DNA of 64,000 bases, taken from the NCBI RefSeq assembly GCF_024129865.1, contig NZ_JAMYFE010000030.1:1-64000 (forward strand), written 5' to 3'. This DNA comes from Stieleria tagensis (GTDB taxonomy: Bacteria > Planctomycetota > Planctomycetia > Pirellulales > Pirellulaceae). Numbering within the stretch: the stretch's first letter is position 1; each line of letters starts with the position of its first letter. The translations under genes and the position numbers were made by a program. This document shows positions 36,652-46,700 of the stretch, piece after piece. Below the pieces are notes generated by a model. The model did no database searches. It was given only the letters and a program-made list of their open reading frames with translations, and was not told the origin of the DNA.

Positions 36652-36676
36652 CCGCCGCGATTCTGAGAGCCCCATT

Positions 36677-38398
36677 ATGAGACTTGCTGCTACGACATTG
36701 CTACTGCTGGCTTCAACCGTTGCGTTCGCGCAAGACGCCGACCTTGTGGTGCGGGGCGGCAAGATCGTTACCGTGGATGCTGATTTTCAAATCGTTGACG
36801 CGATGGCGATTCAACAGGGACGTATTGTGGCCATCGGGACTGCTGCCGAAATCGAATCCAAGATCGGCCCTGAAACACGCATCGTCGAATTGAAGGGACG
36901 GATGGTATTGCCGGGATTGATTGACTCGCATGTCCATCCGAGCAGTGCAAGCACGTATGAAGCCGATCATGAAATCCCGCAGATGGATTCGATTGCGGAC
37001 GTGTTGGATTACGTTCGCGGGCGAGCCAAAGTGGTGCCCAAGGGCGAATGGATTCATTTGTCTCAGGTCTTTATCACTCGACTCCGCGAGCAACGCTACC
37101 CAACCCGTGCGGAATTGGACTCAGTAGCTCCTGAACATCCCGTCTCGTTCCGTACCGGGCCAGACGGGAGCACGAATTCGCTGGGGCTAAAAGAAAACGG
37201 CATCGACAAAGCATTCGCGGCCAAGCATCCCGACAATGTCATGGTTGATTCGGCCACCGGCGAGCCGAACGGGATTTTACGACAAGCAGCAACGGTCTTT
37301 GAGTCAAAGCCGGATCCGTCTGCAAAGAAGCTAAGTGTGTCCGATCGTGATGATCGACTGGAGATGTTGTTTGACGACTATAGTCGCTGGGGCATCACCG
37401 GTATCATTGATCGCAATTGCAGCGATTCCGCGCGGTCGCAGTATGCCCGATTGCTGAAATCGAATCGTTTGCGAATTCGTGTGCGGCTGTCACGAAGTTT
37501 GAATCCGCAAGGCGACTTTGCAGAAATTGAAGAGAGACTCGATGCGATTGCGTCCGATCCCTTCTGTGTCGATCCGGATCCAAGACTTGGGGTGATCGGC
37601 GTCAAAGTCTTTGAAGACGGCGGTATGTTGACCGGCAGTGCCTTCTTCAATCAACCCTGGGGCATTAGCACGATCTATGGCATTGAAGACCCTCGGTATC
37701 GTGGGATGCAATTCATCGATGAGCAACGAATCGAAGCACTGGTGGGCGCCTGTGCAAAACGCAAGCTCGCATTCACGGCCCATTGCCAGGGCGACGCGGC
37801 CGTCGAAACTCTCATGCGAGCTTATAAGAAAGTCAACCAGGAAATTCCGATCGGGCCAACGCGATCGACACTGACTCATTCCAGTTTTATGAGCAAGCAG
37901 TCGATCGAAGACGCGGCAGAACTTGGGATTGGCGTGGACCTGCAACCGGCCTGGTTGTACCTGGACGCCCGGACTTTGGTCGCTCAGTTTGGCGAAGAAC
38001 GATTGCAGTACTTTATTCCGCTACGCAGCCTGTTCGAAGCCGGTGTGAAGTCTGGTGGCGGTAGTGACCACATGCAAAAGATCGGATCGTTGCGCAGCGT
38101 CAATCCTTACAATCCATTTCTCGGAATGTGGATTGCCGTCACACGGACGGCTCGCTGGCACGACCAACCAATCCACCCCGAACAGGCGCTGACGCGCGAA
38201 CAAATGATCCGCTTTTACACGATCAACAACGCTTGGCTGATGCGTGCCGAAAAGGAGATCGGATCACTTGAACCAGGCAAGCGTGCCGATTTCATTATCA
38301 TCGACAACGACCTGTTGGCATGCAGCGAGGACCAGATCCGAGAAACACAAGTCCAATCAACTTGGTTGGATGGGGAAAAACTATTCCCCTCTCAGTAA
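36677..38398 (+). CDS. Secreted amidohydrolase family 3 (YtcJ-like) protein
   Basis: A 573-residue metal-dependent hydrolase with signal peptide (1-19). The N-terminal beta sandwich (LVVRGGKIVTVDADFQIVD) is followed by the TIM barrel with LPGLIDSHVHPS (His85, His87), FTAHCQGDAAVE and GGGSDHMQK, and the C-terminal EIGSLEPGKRADFIIIDND. YtcJ-type proteins hydrolyse N-acyl or cyclic amide bonds, but substrates are rarely known. ATG 36677 is chosen for the signal peptide; the frame is open further upstream but overlaps the ceramidase-like gene. It converges with the next gene, with only 6 bp between the two stops. Confidence 0.87.
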   Translation: MRLAATTLLLLASTVAFAQDADLVVRGGKIVTVDADFQIVDAMAIQQGRIVAIGTAAEIESKIGPETRIVELKGRMVLPGLIDSHVHPSSASTYEADHEIPQMDSIADVLDYVRGRAKVVPKGEWIHLSQVFITRLREQRYPTRAELDSVAPEHPVSFRTGPDGSTNSLGLKENGIDKAFAAKHPDNVMVDSATGEPNGILRQAATVFESKPDPSAKKLSVSDRDDRLEMLFDDYSRWGITGIIDRNCSDSARSQYARLLKSNRLRIRVRLSRSLNPQGDFAEIEERLDAIASDPFCVDPDPRLGVIGVKVFEDGGMLTGSAFFNQPWGISTIYGIEDPRYRGMQFIDEQRIEALVGACAKRKLAFTAHCQGDAAVETLMRAYKKVNQEIPIGPTRSTLTHSSFMSKQSIEDAAELGIGVDLQPAWLYLDARTLVAQFGEERLQYFIPLRSLFEAGVKSGGGSDHMQKIGSLRSVNPYNPFLGMWIAVTRTARWHDQPIHPEQALTREQMIRFYTINNAWLMRAEKEIGSLEPGKRADFIIIDNDLLACSEDQIRETQVQSTWLDGEKLFPSQ

Positions 38399-38404
38399 AT
38401 TCAC

Positions 38405-40543
38405 TTACTTTAGCAACCAATCGGCGGCCGCGGATTGCTGTTTTTCGGCTCCGCCGGTGTAGCTCACCAGCCCACTGTCATGGGAAGCGGACTGGTAGGC
38501 GGCGCTGATCGTTGCTGGCGTTTGGCTTTCGCCAGACAGCCACAGCGGGCGCGGAACTTGCAGTGCGACCAGTCCGGGTAGGTCCAGATACTTTGCTCCA
38601 CCCGGCAAAAACATCGGATCACGATAGTCCAGTACCTGACCAAAACGAAACCCTTGGGTGTCGATGGCCATGCGGTCAATCGCATCGCCGGCAAGCCCAC
38701 CGGCAACGGCAACGATGGGACCGGCGCCGCTCCAGCCGGCAATGGCAACGCTTTTAAGATCCGGGTTTGGACAGGGGCCGGTGTTCGCGTGACGCAGGAA
38801 GATCACGATGCTCAACACATCGTGGGCCCGCTTCGCAAACAAGGTGGGGTTGTAGCCGAACGTGTAGCCTGCGAACTCGCGGGGATTGGCAACGACACGA
38901 GTCTGTTTGATCGCTTCGCCACCCTGCAGCAACAGATCGGCGCCCAGCACAGCAGCGCCCGCTTGCACGAGCTTCATCGCCGCCGGGTTCACACTACCGT
39001 CGTCGCTGCAAACGGCGGACTTGCCGGAATCATCGATCCAGATCACGACACGACCATTCCATTGTTTTGGACACAACCAGACGGCGTTCACTTCTTCGCC
39101 GTGCGTCTGATTCAGTAGCGTCCCGGTGTGCTGCGCATAGTCGCCGCGATCCCGCTGCTCTTTGAGTGCCCAGCGCACGTCGCCTGCATCGGCGTAGCTG
39201 CGACCGACCAGAACCTCAGCGGCCGGGCGGATAACGTTGTCCAATCCTTCCGCTGTCGCCGCAGCGGATTGGAGTTGCTGCTCGGCGTCTTCGGTAAACC
39301 ATGCCAACAAGTTGCGTTCAAAATCCGGATCGGCGGCTTTCGGTGCGGGATGTTTTTCGTCCCAGACGGTCAGCTGCTCGGGCGGTAGTGGATCGAAGTC
39401 TTGTTCGATCACAGGTGCCTGGGAACCGAGCTTGAAATGCTTGTTCAGGAACGTGTAGAAAGCGGAGCGAGTGACCGCGTTGTAGTTGTGTGGAAAGTGC
39501 TCACCCCGTTTTAGAAAGACGTTATCTCGCTTGCCGTACGCCGCGTAGAGTTGCTGTAGTTCAGGGAATCCCTTGGTGGCCAACTCTTTGGTCCAGTCGT
39601 CCGCGGTGTTCATGCCTTGCGGTCTTGGCGCGAACAAAGCGGCGAACTCGACGTTGCCCGTATTCACACGCAACAGGCTCGCGTTTTCGCAGGTACAGCC
39701 ACCCTGCATCGCGGTGCTGACCATGACGACGGGAAAGGAGAGTTTGATGCGGTCATCGATCGCCGCCAGAATCATCGTCTGGGTTCCGCCGCCGCTGGCA
39801 CCGGTGACGGCGACACGTTGCGGGTCCACCTCCGGCAGGCTCAGCAAAAAGTCCAGTCCGCGGACGGCGTTGAGCGTTTGCAGACCCATGACATTCTGGC
39901 AATGCGCTTCGGCCTGCGGGCTGAATAGACCCCAGTCCTTTGTCGTGTTCATCTCCGGCCGCTGTTTGGCAAACCCATGGACAAGTTCACGTGAGAGCTG
40001 AATTGAATCCGAATCCCCCAGCATGTCCCACTGCCAAACCACACAACCCATCATGGCCAGCTGGCGACACTGCGATTGGTACGTGCTGCGTCCGGCTCGC
40101 TCGAATCGCTCCGCGCCGTCTGTGATTTGGCTGCGCAATGTGTTCGAGGGTGTCAGGTACAACCGCGCATCTTTGCGGTGACCGTGCGCCAGCATGACTC
40201 CCGGCACCTTGCCTTGGATGTTTGTCGGCCGGTACAGATTGCCGGTGACGAAGAAACCGGGCGCGCTCTCGAAATAGACTTTCTCCACCGTATAACCATC
40301 GCCCTCGATTTTGCCATGAACCACCGGATTGAGAGGGGTCTTGGTCGGCATCGGCCAAAGACCGGTCGCCACCAGAATCTGTCGCCGTACGTCTTCCTTG
40401 CGTTGTTCCCACTGCTCCAGCGATTCCGGCGGATTGAATGGGAAATAGCCGTCCAAATCCTTGAGTGGCTGATGTCGAACGTCTTCGGCGGAAGCCGTCA
40501 CAGTGACGCACAGCAGAACGACGAGAGCGATGACATGTTTCAT
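38405..40543 (-). CDS. Secreted double alpha/beta hydrolase, acetyl-xylan-esterase-like
   Basis: A 712-residue protein with signal peptide (1-19). Residues about 75-370 are an alpha/beta hydrolase related to acetyl xylan esterases/dienelactone hydrolases: AHGHRKD (119-125), nucleophile GASGGG (Ser250) and EHFPHNYN with a likely catalytic His. After a linker (380-470), residues about 480-710 read as a second, degenerate hydrolase fold with GWSGAG near 605 and an ending without a clear His. Planctomycete genomes contain many such long forms. Deacetylation of a sulfated or acetylated polysaccharide would fit the context, but the substrate is not known. Confidence 0.82.
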   Translation of the reverse strand: MKHVIALVVLLCVTVTASAEDVRHQPLKDLDGYFPFNPPESLEQWEQRKEDVRRQILVATGLWPMPTKTPLNPVVHGKIEGDGYTVEKVYFESAPGFFVTGNLYRPTNIQGKVPGVMLAHGHRKDARLYLTPSNTLRSQITDGAERFERAGRSTYQSQCRQLAMMGCVVWQWDMLGDSDSIQLSRELVHGFAKQRPEMNTTKDWGLFSPQAEAHCQNVMGLQTLNAVRGLDFLLSLPEVDPQRVAVTGASGGGTQTMILAAIDDRIKLSFPVVMVSTAMQGGCTCENASLLRVNTGNVEFAALFAPRPQGMNTADDWTKELATKGFPELQQLYAAYGKRDNVFLKRGEHFPHNYNAVTRSAFYTFLNKHFKLGSQAPVIEQDFDPLPPEQLTVWDEKHPAPKAADPDFERNLLAWFTEDAEQQLQSAAATAEGLDNVIRPAAEVLVGRSYADAGDVRWALKEQRDRGDYAQHTGTLLNQTHGEEVNAVWLCPKQWNGRVVIWIDDSGKSAVCSDDGSVNPAAMKLVQAGAAVLGADLLLQGGEAIKQTRVVANPREFAGYTFGYNPTLFAKRAHDVLSIVIFLRHANTGPCPNPDLKSVAIAGWSGAGPIVAVAGGLAGDAIDRMAIDTQGFRFGQVLDYRDPMFLPGGAKYLDLPGLVALQVPRPLWLSGESQTPATISAAYQSASHDSGLVSYTGGAEKQQSAAADWLLK

Positions 40544-40860
40544 GGTTTGATGATGCCTGATTTAAACAAGTGAAAATGTGGGATCGGTTCGACGGTTCCA
40601 TTTGCGAGCGATGCGGGTGTGCATCTTGCACTCCCGTCGAAAACCTAGCTGGTTCCCTTGCCATATCGCCGACTTTGAAACACCTTAGGCTGATGAATAT
40701 CCGAAAGTTAAGTGCCGTGAAAAACAACGTTCTGGATCGGTGGGTTGATCGTTCATCCCTTGCGCATAGGGCAAACCATCGATCACCGAGACGTTGAATT
40801 CTGTCTGATCAAAAACTCGTTGTTGATCGTTCATGCCCATCATCCTATTGCTCGGAACCT
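40544..40860. other. Intergenic region upstream of the double hydrolase
   Basis: The 317 bp between two minus-strand genes must hold the promoter of the double hydrolase gene and the end of the sulfatase transcript. I see no gene or clear hairpin. Confidence 0.4.
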
Positions 40861-42336
40861 TTAATAGTCACGAAACGGTCCCCGTGGCTCTGCAGCATCC
40901 ATTTCGTCGAGCCATGCCTGGTATCGCTCGCGTACATGGCTTAATTGTTGAGGATTTTTTGCCGATAGGTCATTGGTTTCAGTTGGGTCGACATCCAGGT
41001 CGAAAAGGCCGCCGTTATCACCCATCTGAACCCATTTCCAATTGCCGACACGCGCGCCGATCAAACCGCGTCGCTTCCAGAACATTTCTTTGCGTGGCGA
41101 AGCCGTTTCCCCGCGAATCGTCGGCCACCAATCAAATCCATCCAGGACGACGCCGGTTGGCGCGTCGACGCCCGCCGCAGCGGCAAAACTCGGCAGCAGT
41201 TCGAGACTCGTTAAAAACTCGTCGTTGACGGCGTCCGCTTTGACGCCCCCGCCTGGCCAGCGCACGATGCAGGGAACTCGTATGCCGCCCTCCCACGTTT
41301 GCCCTTTGTGCCCCCGAAGCGGTGAGTTGTCCGCGCCGCCGCTGCCGCCGTTGTCAGAGAAAAAGACCACGATCGTATCATCGAGAATCTGTTTCTTTTC
41401 TAATACGTCAAGCATGTCGCCGATCGCAGCGTCCATGCAGGTGACCGCTGCGCGGTAGTCGCGACGTCTCGCTTGGGAAGTCGCGACAGTTGCTGGTGTC
41501 CCGTAACGATACTTATCCGTAACCCGCGTTTCTGCTTCAACGGCTGGATACATCTGCTTGAACGAATCGGGTGCTTGGACCGAAGAACGTATCTTGGGAT
41601 CAAGTGACGACGAGTTGTGCGGCGCGTTAAAGGGAACATACAGAAAGAAAGGGTCTTCGCCGGCATGCTGGTGAAGAAAACGAATCGCCTCTCGTTGAAA
41701 TAGAAACGTGCAATAGGTGCCTTTGTCTGCTTCGGTGGGCGACAAATTGCGGACCATACAGGGAACGCCGTAGCGTTCATGCGTGAAATAGTCGATGCCG
41801 GTGTTGACGAATCCGTAGAAATCATCGAAGCCTCGCGACGTGGGTAACATTCGCTTGAGCGCCCCCAAGTCCCACTTGCCGTAGATACCGCTCTTGTAGC
41901 CAGCGGGTTTCAACACGGCCGGAATGATGACTTCGCGCGCGTCCATCCCGCCGATTCGTTCAAATGTCACCGCGTATTCGTCGGGTGTATAACGGTGGCC
42001 GTAATCGGGAGCCTCGTTGCGGATCATGTCATAGATCCCGTTGCGTTGCGGATACCGCCCTGTCAGCAAACTGGCCCGCGACGGCGTACAGGCGGGCCAC
42101 GAAACGTAGAAGTTCGTCAGACGAGTGCCCTCATTTGCCAGCCGGTCAAGTGCCGGCGTGATAATGCCGTTGCCGAGTAAACCAAGATCGTTGTAGCCCT
42201 GATCGTCCGAGACGATCAACAAAATGTTGGGACGATCAGCCGCTTGACCGCCGCCAGCATGGAACACCGAAACAACTGCGATCAGCAGGCCAACAGTCAA
42301 GAATCGAGCGTAAGATGTCATCGCGGTTTTACTCAT
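40861..42336 (-). CDS. Sulfatase with GKWD instead of GKWH
   Basis: A 491-residue exported sulfatase (signal about 10-32). Metal motif SDDQGYND (43-50), formylglycine site CTPSR (Cys83-Arg87), FSDNGGSGGADNSPLRGHKG downstream and a normal C-terminus. The GKWH motif, whose Lys and His contact the sulfate and the formylglycine, reads GKWDLG (153-158), so the His is Asp. Other motifs are intact, so this may be a subfamily trait with altered chemistry or substrate and not decay. Minus strand, 524 bp from the nearest gene on either side taken together; monocistronic by position. Confidence 0.9.
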   Translation of the reverse strand: MSKTAMTSYARFLTVGLLIAVVSVFHAGGGQAADRPNILLIVSDDQGYNDLGLLGNGIITPALDRLANEGTRLTNFYVSWPACTPSRASLLTGRYPQRNGIYDMIRNEAPDYGHRYTPDEYAVTFERIGGMDAREVIIPAVLKPAGYKSGIYGKWDLGALKRMLPTSRGFDDFYGFVNTGIDYFTHERYGVPCMVRNLSPTEADKGTYCTFLFQREAIRFLHQHAGEDPFFLYVPFNAPHNSSSLDPKIRSSVQAPDSFKQMYPAVEAETRVTDKYRYGTPATVATSQARRRDYRAAVTCMDAAIGDMLDVLEKKQILDDTIVVFFSDNGGSGGADNSPLRGHKGQTWEGGIRVPCIVRWPGGGVKADAVNDEFLTSLELLPSFAAAAGVDAPTGVVLDGFDWWPTIRGETASPRKEMFWKRRGLIGARVGNWKWVQMGDNGGLFDLDVDPTETNDLSAKNPQQLSHVRERYQAWLDEMDAAEPRGPFRDY

Positions 42337-42539
42337 AACACAAAACTTAAAGCATGGCCGATATCAGAAACGTGTTGGTAGAAAAATGTTTTGATCAGCA
42401 TTCTAACGTTGCGCCAATTGATCTGTGCGGCCAGGACTCTCCTCATTGGATGAATCTGACTGCATTCACGAGTGCCGTTTGCCATTGATCGCGAAATCAA
42501 GCTTCACCTGAGAACGAACAATGGGGTTCGTGTTGGGCA

Positions 42540-43478
42540 TCACTGTCGAGAATCGCTCTCTGGTGACCGGAGCGGAGTGTCCCAGCGGACTTTGTAGAGT
42601 CGCTCATCGGCTAACTTCAGTTTTTTTCCGTCCGTAAATCGGATCGTGTCACTCCACCAATTCTCCGCCGTCGCTTGGTGGAACACAATGCGATCGGATG
42701 CGACATTGCGATCCACTGACTTGACCTTTGCTTGGTCGCCAAAGCCATCGGCGACTGCGAAAGCGAGCGTGTCGCAGTCGAACTTCAGCACCTGGGTGTC
42801 GGTTGTGACGAACAGTTGCTTGCCGTCACGGTTGGGCGAAAGATCGTGACCACCGTTGCTTGGTAGAGGCGTGCGTGATCGTACCGTCCAGCGTTCCTGG
42901 GCAGCCGATTTAGTATCGGCGACTAGCGCCAGCAGTTCTTTTTCTCCGAGAGCCCAGAGGCACTGACGCTTTGCGTCCCAAACGGTTCCGTGGGCGCCCA
43001 GCAAGGGAATGGCCTGCACCACGGCAGCAGGCTTTTGATTGTCGTCGCGATTAAAGAACTGCACTTGATCGCCGCCAGTGCTCGACGCAACCGCAAGCTG
43101 GCGACCGGGCAACAAGCAGGCGCTGTGGGCATTCTTCGACACGGCAAAAAATTGACTTTCTTTTGTGCTGCGATCAATCAGCGCCACACCGCCACTTGAT
43201 GATGTGATCAACAGCAATTCATCTTCATACGGTTTGCAATCATCCGTTGTCCTAAATCTCTTATGAAATTCTGACGGTATCGACGGAGACTGCGTCGCTT
43301 GCCAAACCCACTTTTTTTCTTGTGGCCGCTCAAGAGTGGTGACAAAGACCTGTTCGGCGCCGCAACAAATCAAGTCATGTGGATCCGCCATCGCATCGGC
43401 CGGAGTCAAAGCCAACGCAATGATGCAGGCAGCGAAGCATGTTCGTGTTCTTGTCCAGGTCATTTTGGATTCGTTCAT
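42540..43478 (-). CDS. Secreted beta-propeller protein, DUF6528-like
   Basis: A 312-residue protein with signal peptide (1-28, from ATG 43478). The rest is a repeating beta pattern: LICCGAEQVFVTTLE, LLLITSSSGGVALID, AHSACLLPGRQLAVASST, GHDLSPNRDGKQLFVTT. It resembles six-bladed propellers annotated DUF6528, whose function is unknown. An upstream ATG (43481) is equivalent. It stands between the sulfatase and the fusion protein, with gaps of about 200 and 300 bp. No enzyme motif seen. Confidence 0.65.
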   Translation of the reverse strand: MNESKMTWTRTRTCFAACIIALALTPADAMADPHDLICCGAEQVFVTTLERPQEKKWVWQATQSPSIPSEFHKRFRTTDDCKPYEDELLLITSSSGGVALIDRSTKESQFFAVSKNAHSACLLPGRQLAVASSTGGDQVQFFNRDDNQKPAAVVQAIPLLGAHGTVWDAKRQCLWALGEKELLALVADTKSAAQERWTVRSRTPLPSNGGHDLSPNRDGKQLFVTTDTQVLKFDCDTLAFAVADGFGDQAKVKSVDRNVASDRIVFHQATAENWWSDTIRFTDGKKLKLADERLYKVRWDTPLRSPESDSRQ

Positions 43479-43774
43479 CATCGATCTCGAAATTGATTTT
43501 AAAAAATTGTCGCGGATCGCTCCGCCGATCCGTTGCACAACGTCAAGCATTACCAACAGGTCAGAACATTGTATTTTTGTACGTTGGTGATGCACTATCG
43601 TGTTGAGTTTGCATCGACACCATCGATGTCGGAACACACCGTCTTCTATGATTTTTCAATCGAGCAAGCGGTTCAGTGTTTTCAATGGTGCCTTCAAGAA
43701 CGCCCCCAGACATAATCGCTACGCATCTGACTTACTACGAAAAAATGGCCGACACTTTTGTTATTCGACTGTGA
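43479..43774. other. Intergenic region
   Basis: I see no gene, hairpin or repeat in this 296-bp gap between two minus-strand genes. It should hold the promoter of the propeller gene. Confidence 0.4.
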
Positions 43775-46700
43775 CTACTTGGCTGGTTGCGTCTGCAGGT
43801 GGGCCAGGATGTGTTTAAGTGCCTCTGGCTTGAGGACCTCTTCCAGGCCTTCGGGCATTAGTGAAACACCTGAATTTTTAAACTGCTCGATCTCTTGGCG
43901 ACGGACCGTGGTTCGTCTGCCGTTGGCGTGTGCCAGGGTGATGCTTTGCCCGGCTTCTTCTTCGATTGCACCGACCAACACGCGCTGATCGTCTGTCATG
44001 ACCACATAGCTTTGATACTTCGGATCGACCGCTCGGTTGGGATCCAGGATCGCAGTCACGAGTGCCAGGTCGCTGCGATCGGTCAGGTTTTCCAAACTGG
44101 CTCCGACGGCTTGTCTCTGCCCATCTGCCACATGGCAAACCGCGCAATGTTGCTTGAACAGCACGGCGCCTTGGGCTGGGTCGCGATTGTCGTCCAGTTC
44201 GGCGAGATACTGCCGCACCAAAGCCTGTTTTTCGACACTGCCGGTGGTGCGAGTCACACGTTCGGCACGGACTCGCATGGACCGCGATCCTGTGAACGTC
44301 AATTGCCGCCGTGCTGCTGTGCTGATGTCTCGAACCGGAATCGTTTTATTCTCCAGTGCCGTTAACAGCTGTTCCGTCCAAAATTGACGTTCCAGCATTT
44401 TCGCCACGCAATGTTCGCGGATACTGTTTGACATCGAGGGCCAACGTGCTGCCAGGTCAACGCAAACCTGAGCGTCGGCAAACGAGCTCAATCGGTCGAT
44501 CGCTTGGCGCTGCACCTGCTGGGGCGTTTGTGGGTCGATCAGATCAAGTAAAAATTGAGTCTCGTTGTCTGGCGAATTGATCCCGATACCAACGAGGTTG
44601 AGTGCGGTGCATCGATCGTCTTCGCTTTGGGTTACATCATTCGCCAACTGGATCGCACGAGCATAGAGCGGCTGGAGCAGTGTTGTGATTTGATCAGACT
44701 GCTTGGATCGTGTCGCCCTGATCAGGCTGGCCGCCAAATTCAAGTGTGACATGAAATCCGCTTTCGGATCCGCAAATGCTTGGGCATACTCTGATGCAAA
44801 ATCCACGCCGTTGGCTTGGGCGGTGATGATCAGGTCCGTTAAGAGTTGAGTGGGAACTTCGGCCTGAACGGCATCATGGTTCAGCAAGATCGACAGCATT
44901 GCTTTCGCATGGGGTACCGCTGAGGAACTAACAGCGCGGGCGACCCAGTGATCCGGTTGATTCATTGCAATGGCGGCCAGTATTTTTGCTGCATCGGGAT
45001 CGTTCGTCTCGCCCAAGGACAGCGCAGTCTGAAGCACGACTCGCGGGTCACTGTGGGTTGCCGTTTTTGCCAAGCTCTCTAATAACTCGGGCTCCGCTTT
45101 TAATCGTAACTCGGCAATCCGAACCGCAACCATCAAGGCACCCGGGTGTGGGTCTTTCAGAATCTCAGTCAACAATTCCGTGTCGAGCTTTCCCTGGTGC
45201 TCCAAGACCGAGATCGCGTGGACCCTCGCTTCGGGGCTTTGCTGATCGCGGGCCAATTTGACAAGCAAGTCCATTGCGGACGGATCATTGCGTTCGATAA
45301 TCCACTGCTGAACTAGATCGCGAAGGGCGCCGTTTTCAGATTGCAGCTGTTGAACCAGATGTTGCGTCGTGAGCTGATCGAATCGAATCATTGGTTTTCG
45401 TTTCGCATCGCTGGGCTTGATTCGGTAGATGCGGCCTCGGTCCGATCCCGCTCGCAGATCCAATCGTGCTTGCCAAGCGTCGGGAATCCACTCGGGGTGT
45501 TCGATCGTTTCACGATACATATCCACGATGTAGAGGGTATCGTCGGGAGCGATCAGTGCGCGGACGGGCCGAAACCAGGGGTCGGTCGAAGCCAAAAACT
45601 CACGATTGGTTTCCAGGGGGCCTCGCGATGCTTTGTAGCTGGAGCGATCGGGTTGCAAGACAGCGCGGTGAACCAAGTTGTGAACCGGTTCGCAGATGAA
45701 TGCCGTATCATTTTTGCCGACGTCGAAGGTGGGCAACCGTGCGACGATCGCACTACACGCCGATGTGAACCGTCCGGCAGCAAACAGATCATTAAAACGC
45801 TCGGTGGCGGCTGTCGCAGCGAAGACCGGAGGAGCGATCGGAGGATCGAAGAGTGGATTGCTGCTACCCGAATAGGAAACATGCTGGTTTCGTCTCAAGT
45901 ATCGATCATCGATAGGAAAGTGAAACATTGGATTAGAGTTATCGTTTCCAAACCACTGTCCCCAATCATTTCGACTGCGAACGAACTGAGTCCGCCCGTT
46001 GGTGGTGGCGATATGGCCGGTGTCGGGCCATATCTGGACATCATGCCCCGAAGCGTCCACCGATTCGCCGGTGATGCTTGTCAATTCTCCCAGATTGTCG
46101 CCGGCGGCTAGGTGCAGGGAATGATCGAGCCCGTAGCTGAATCCGTTGACACGATGTTGCGGGTTGGCAAGACGAAATCCGGAGTAGAGCTTTTGAATGT
46201 CGTCGGCCTTGCCATCGCCGTTGGTATCGGTGGCGTACAGCACGTCCGGCGCAGCAGTGATCAACACGCCGTCTCCCCAGGGCATCACACCGGTGGGAAA
46301 CGACAGGTCGGTCAGGAATTCCGTTGCCTTGTCATAGATCCCGTCACCGTCTGTATCTGAAAGCGTCTTCACGGTGCCGCCGTTTTCGCCTTCGGGATAG
46401 TCGCCCATTTCAACGACCCACAATTGCCCTTTTGCATCAAAGGCAATGTTGATCGGGTCTTGAACGAGTGGCTCCGACGCAACCAGTTCGATTTCATAGC
46501 CTTCGGTCAACTGAATCAATCGAGCGGAATCTTCAGCATCAATCGGTTTGGATCGACCGCGCGATCGCAACAGTTCTTCGACACGACGAATCAGCAAGTC
46601 CTCGGTCCCACTTGCCCAAGGTCCAGCAAGTCCGTAATAGATGCCGCTGCGATCGTACTCGTATCCGCCTTCGGCGATCATCTTTTCGCTGGCGATGTAG

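Noticed and set aside
45341-46111. Open frame of 256 codons on the + strand
   Set aside because: It is opposite the propeller part of the fusion protein; the fusion frame contains clear repeat motifs and is the coding one.
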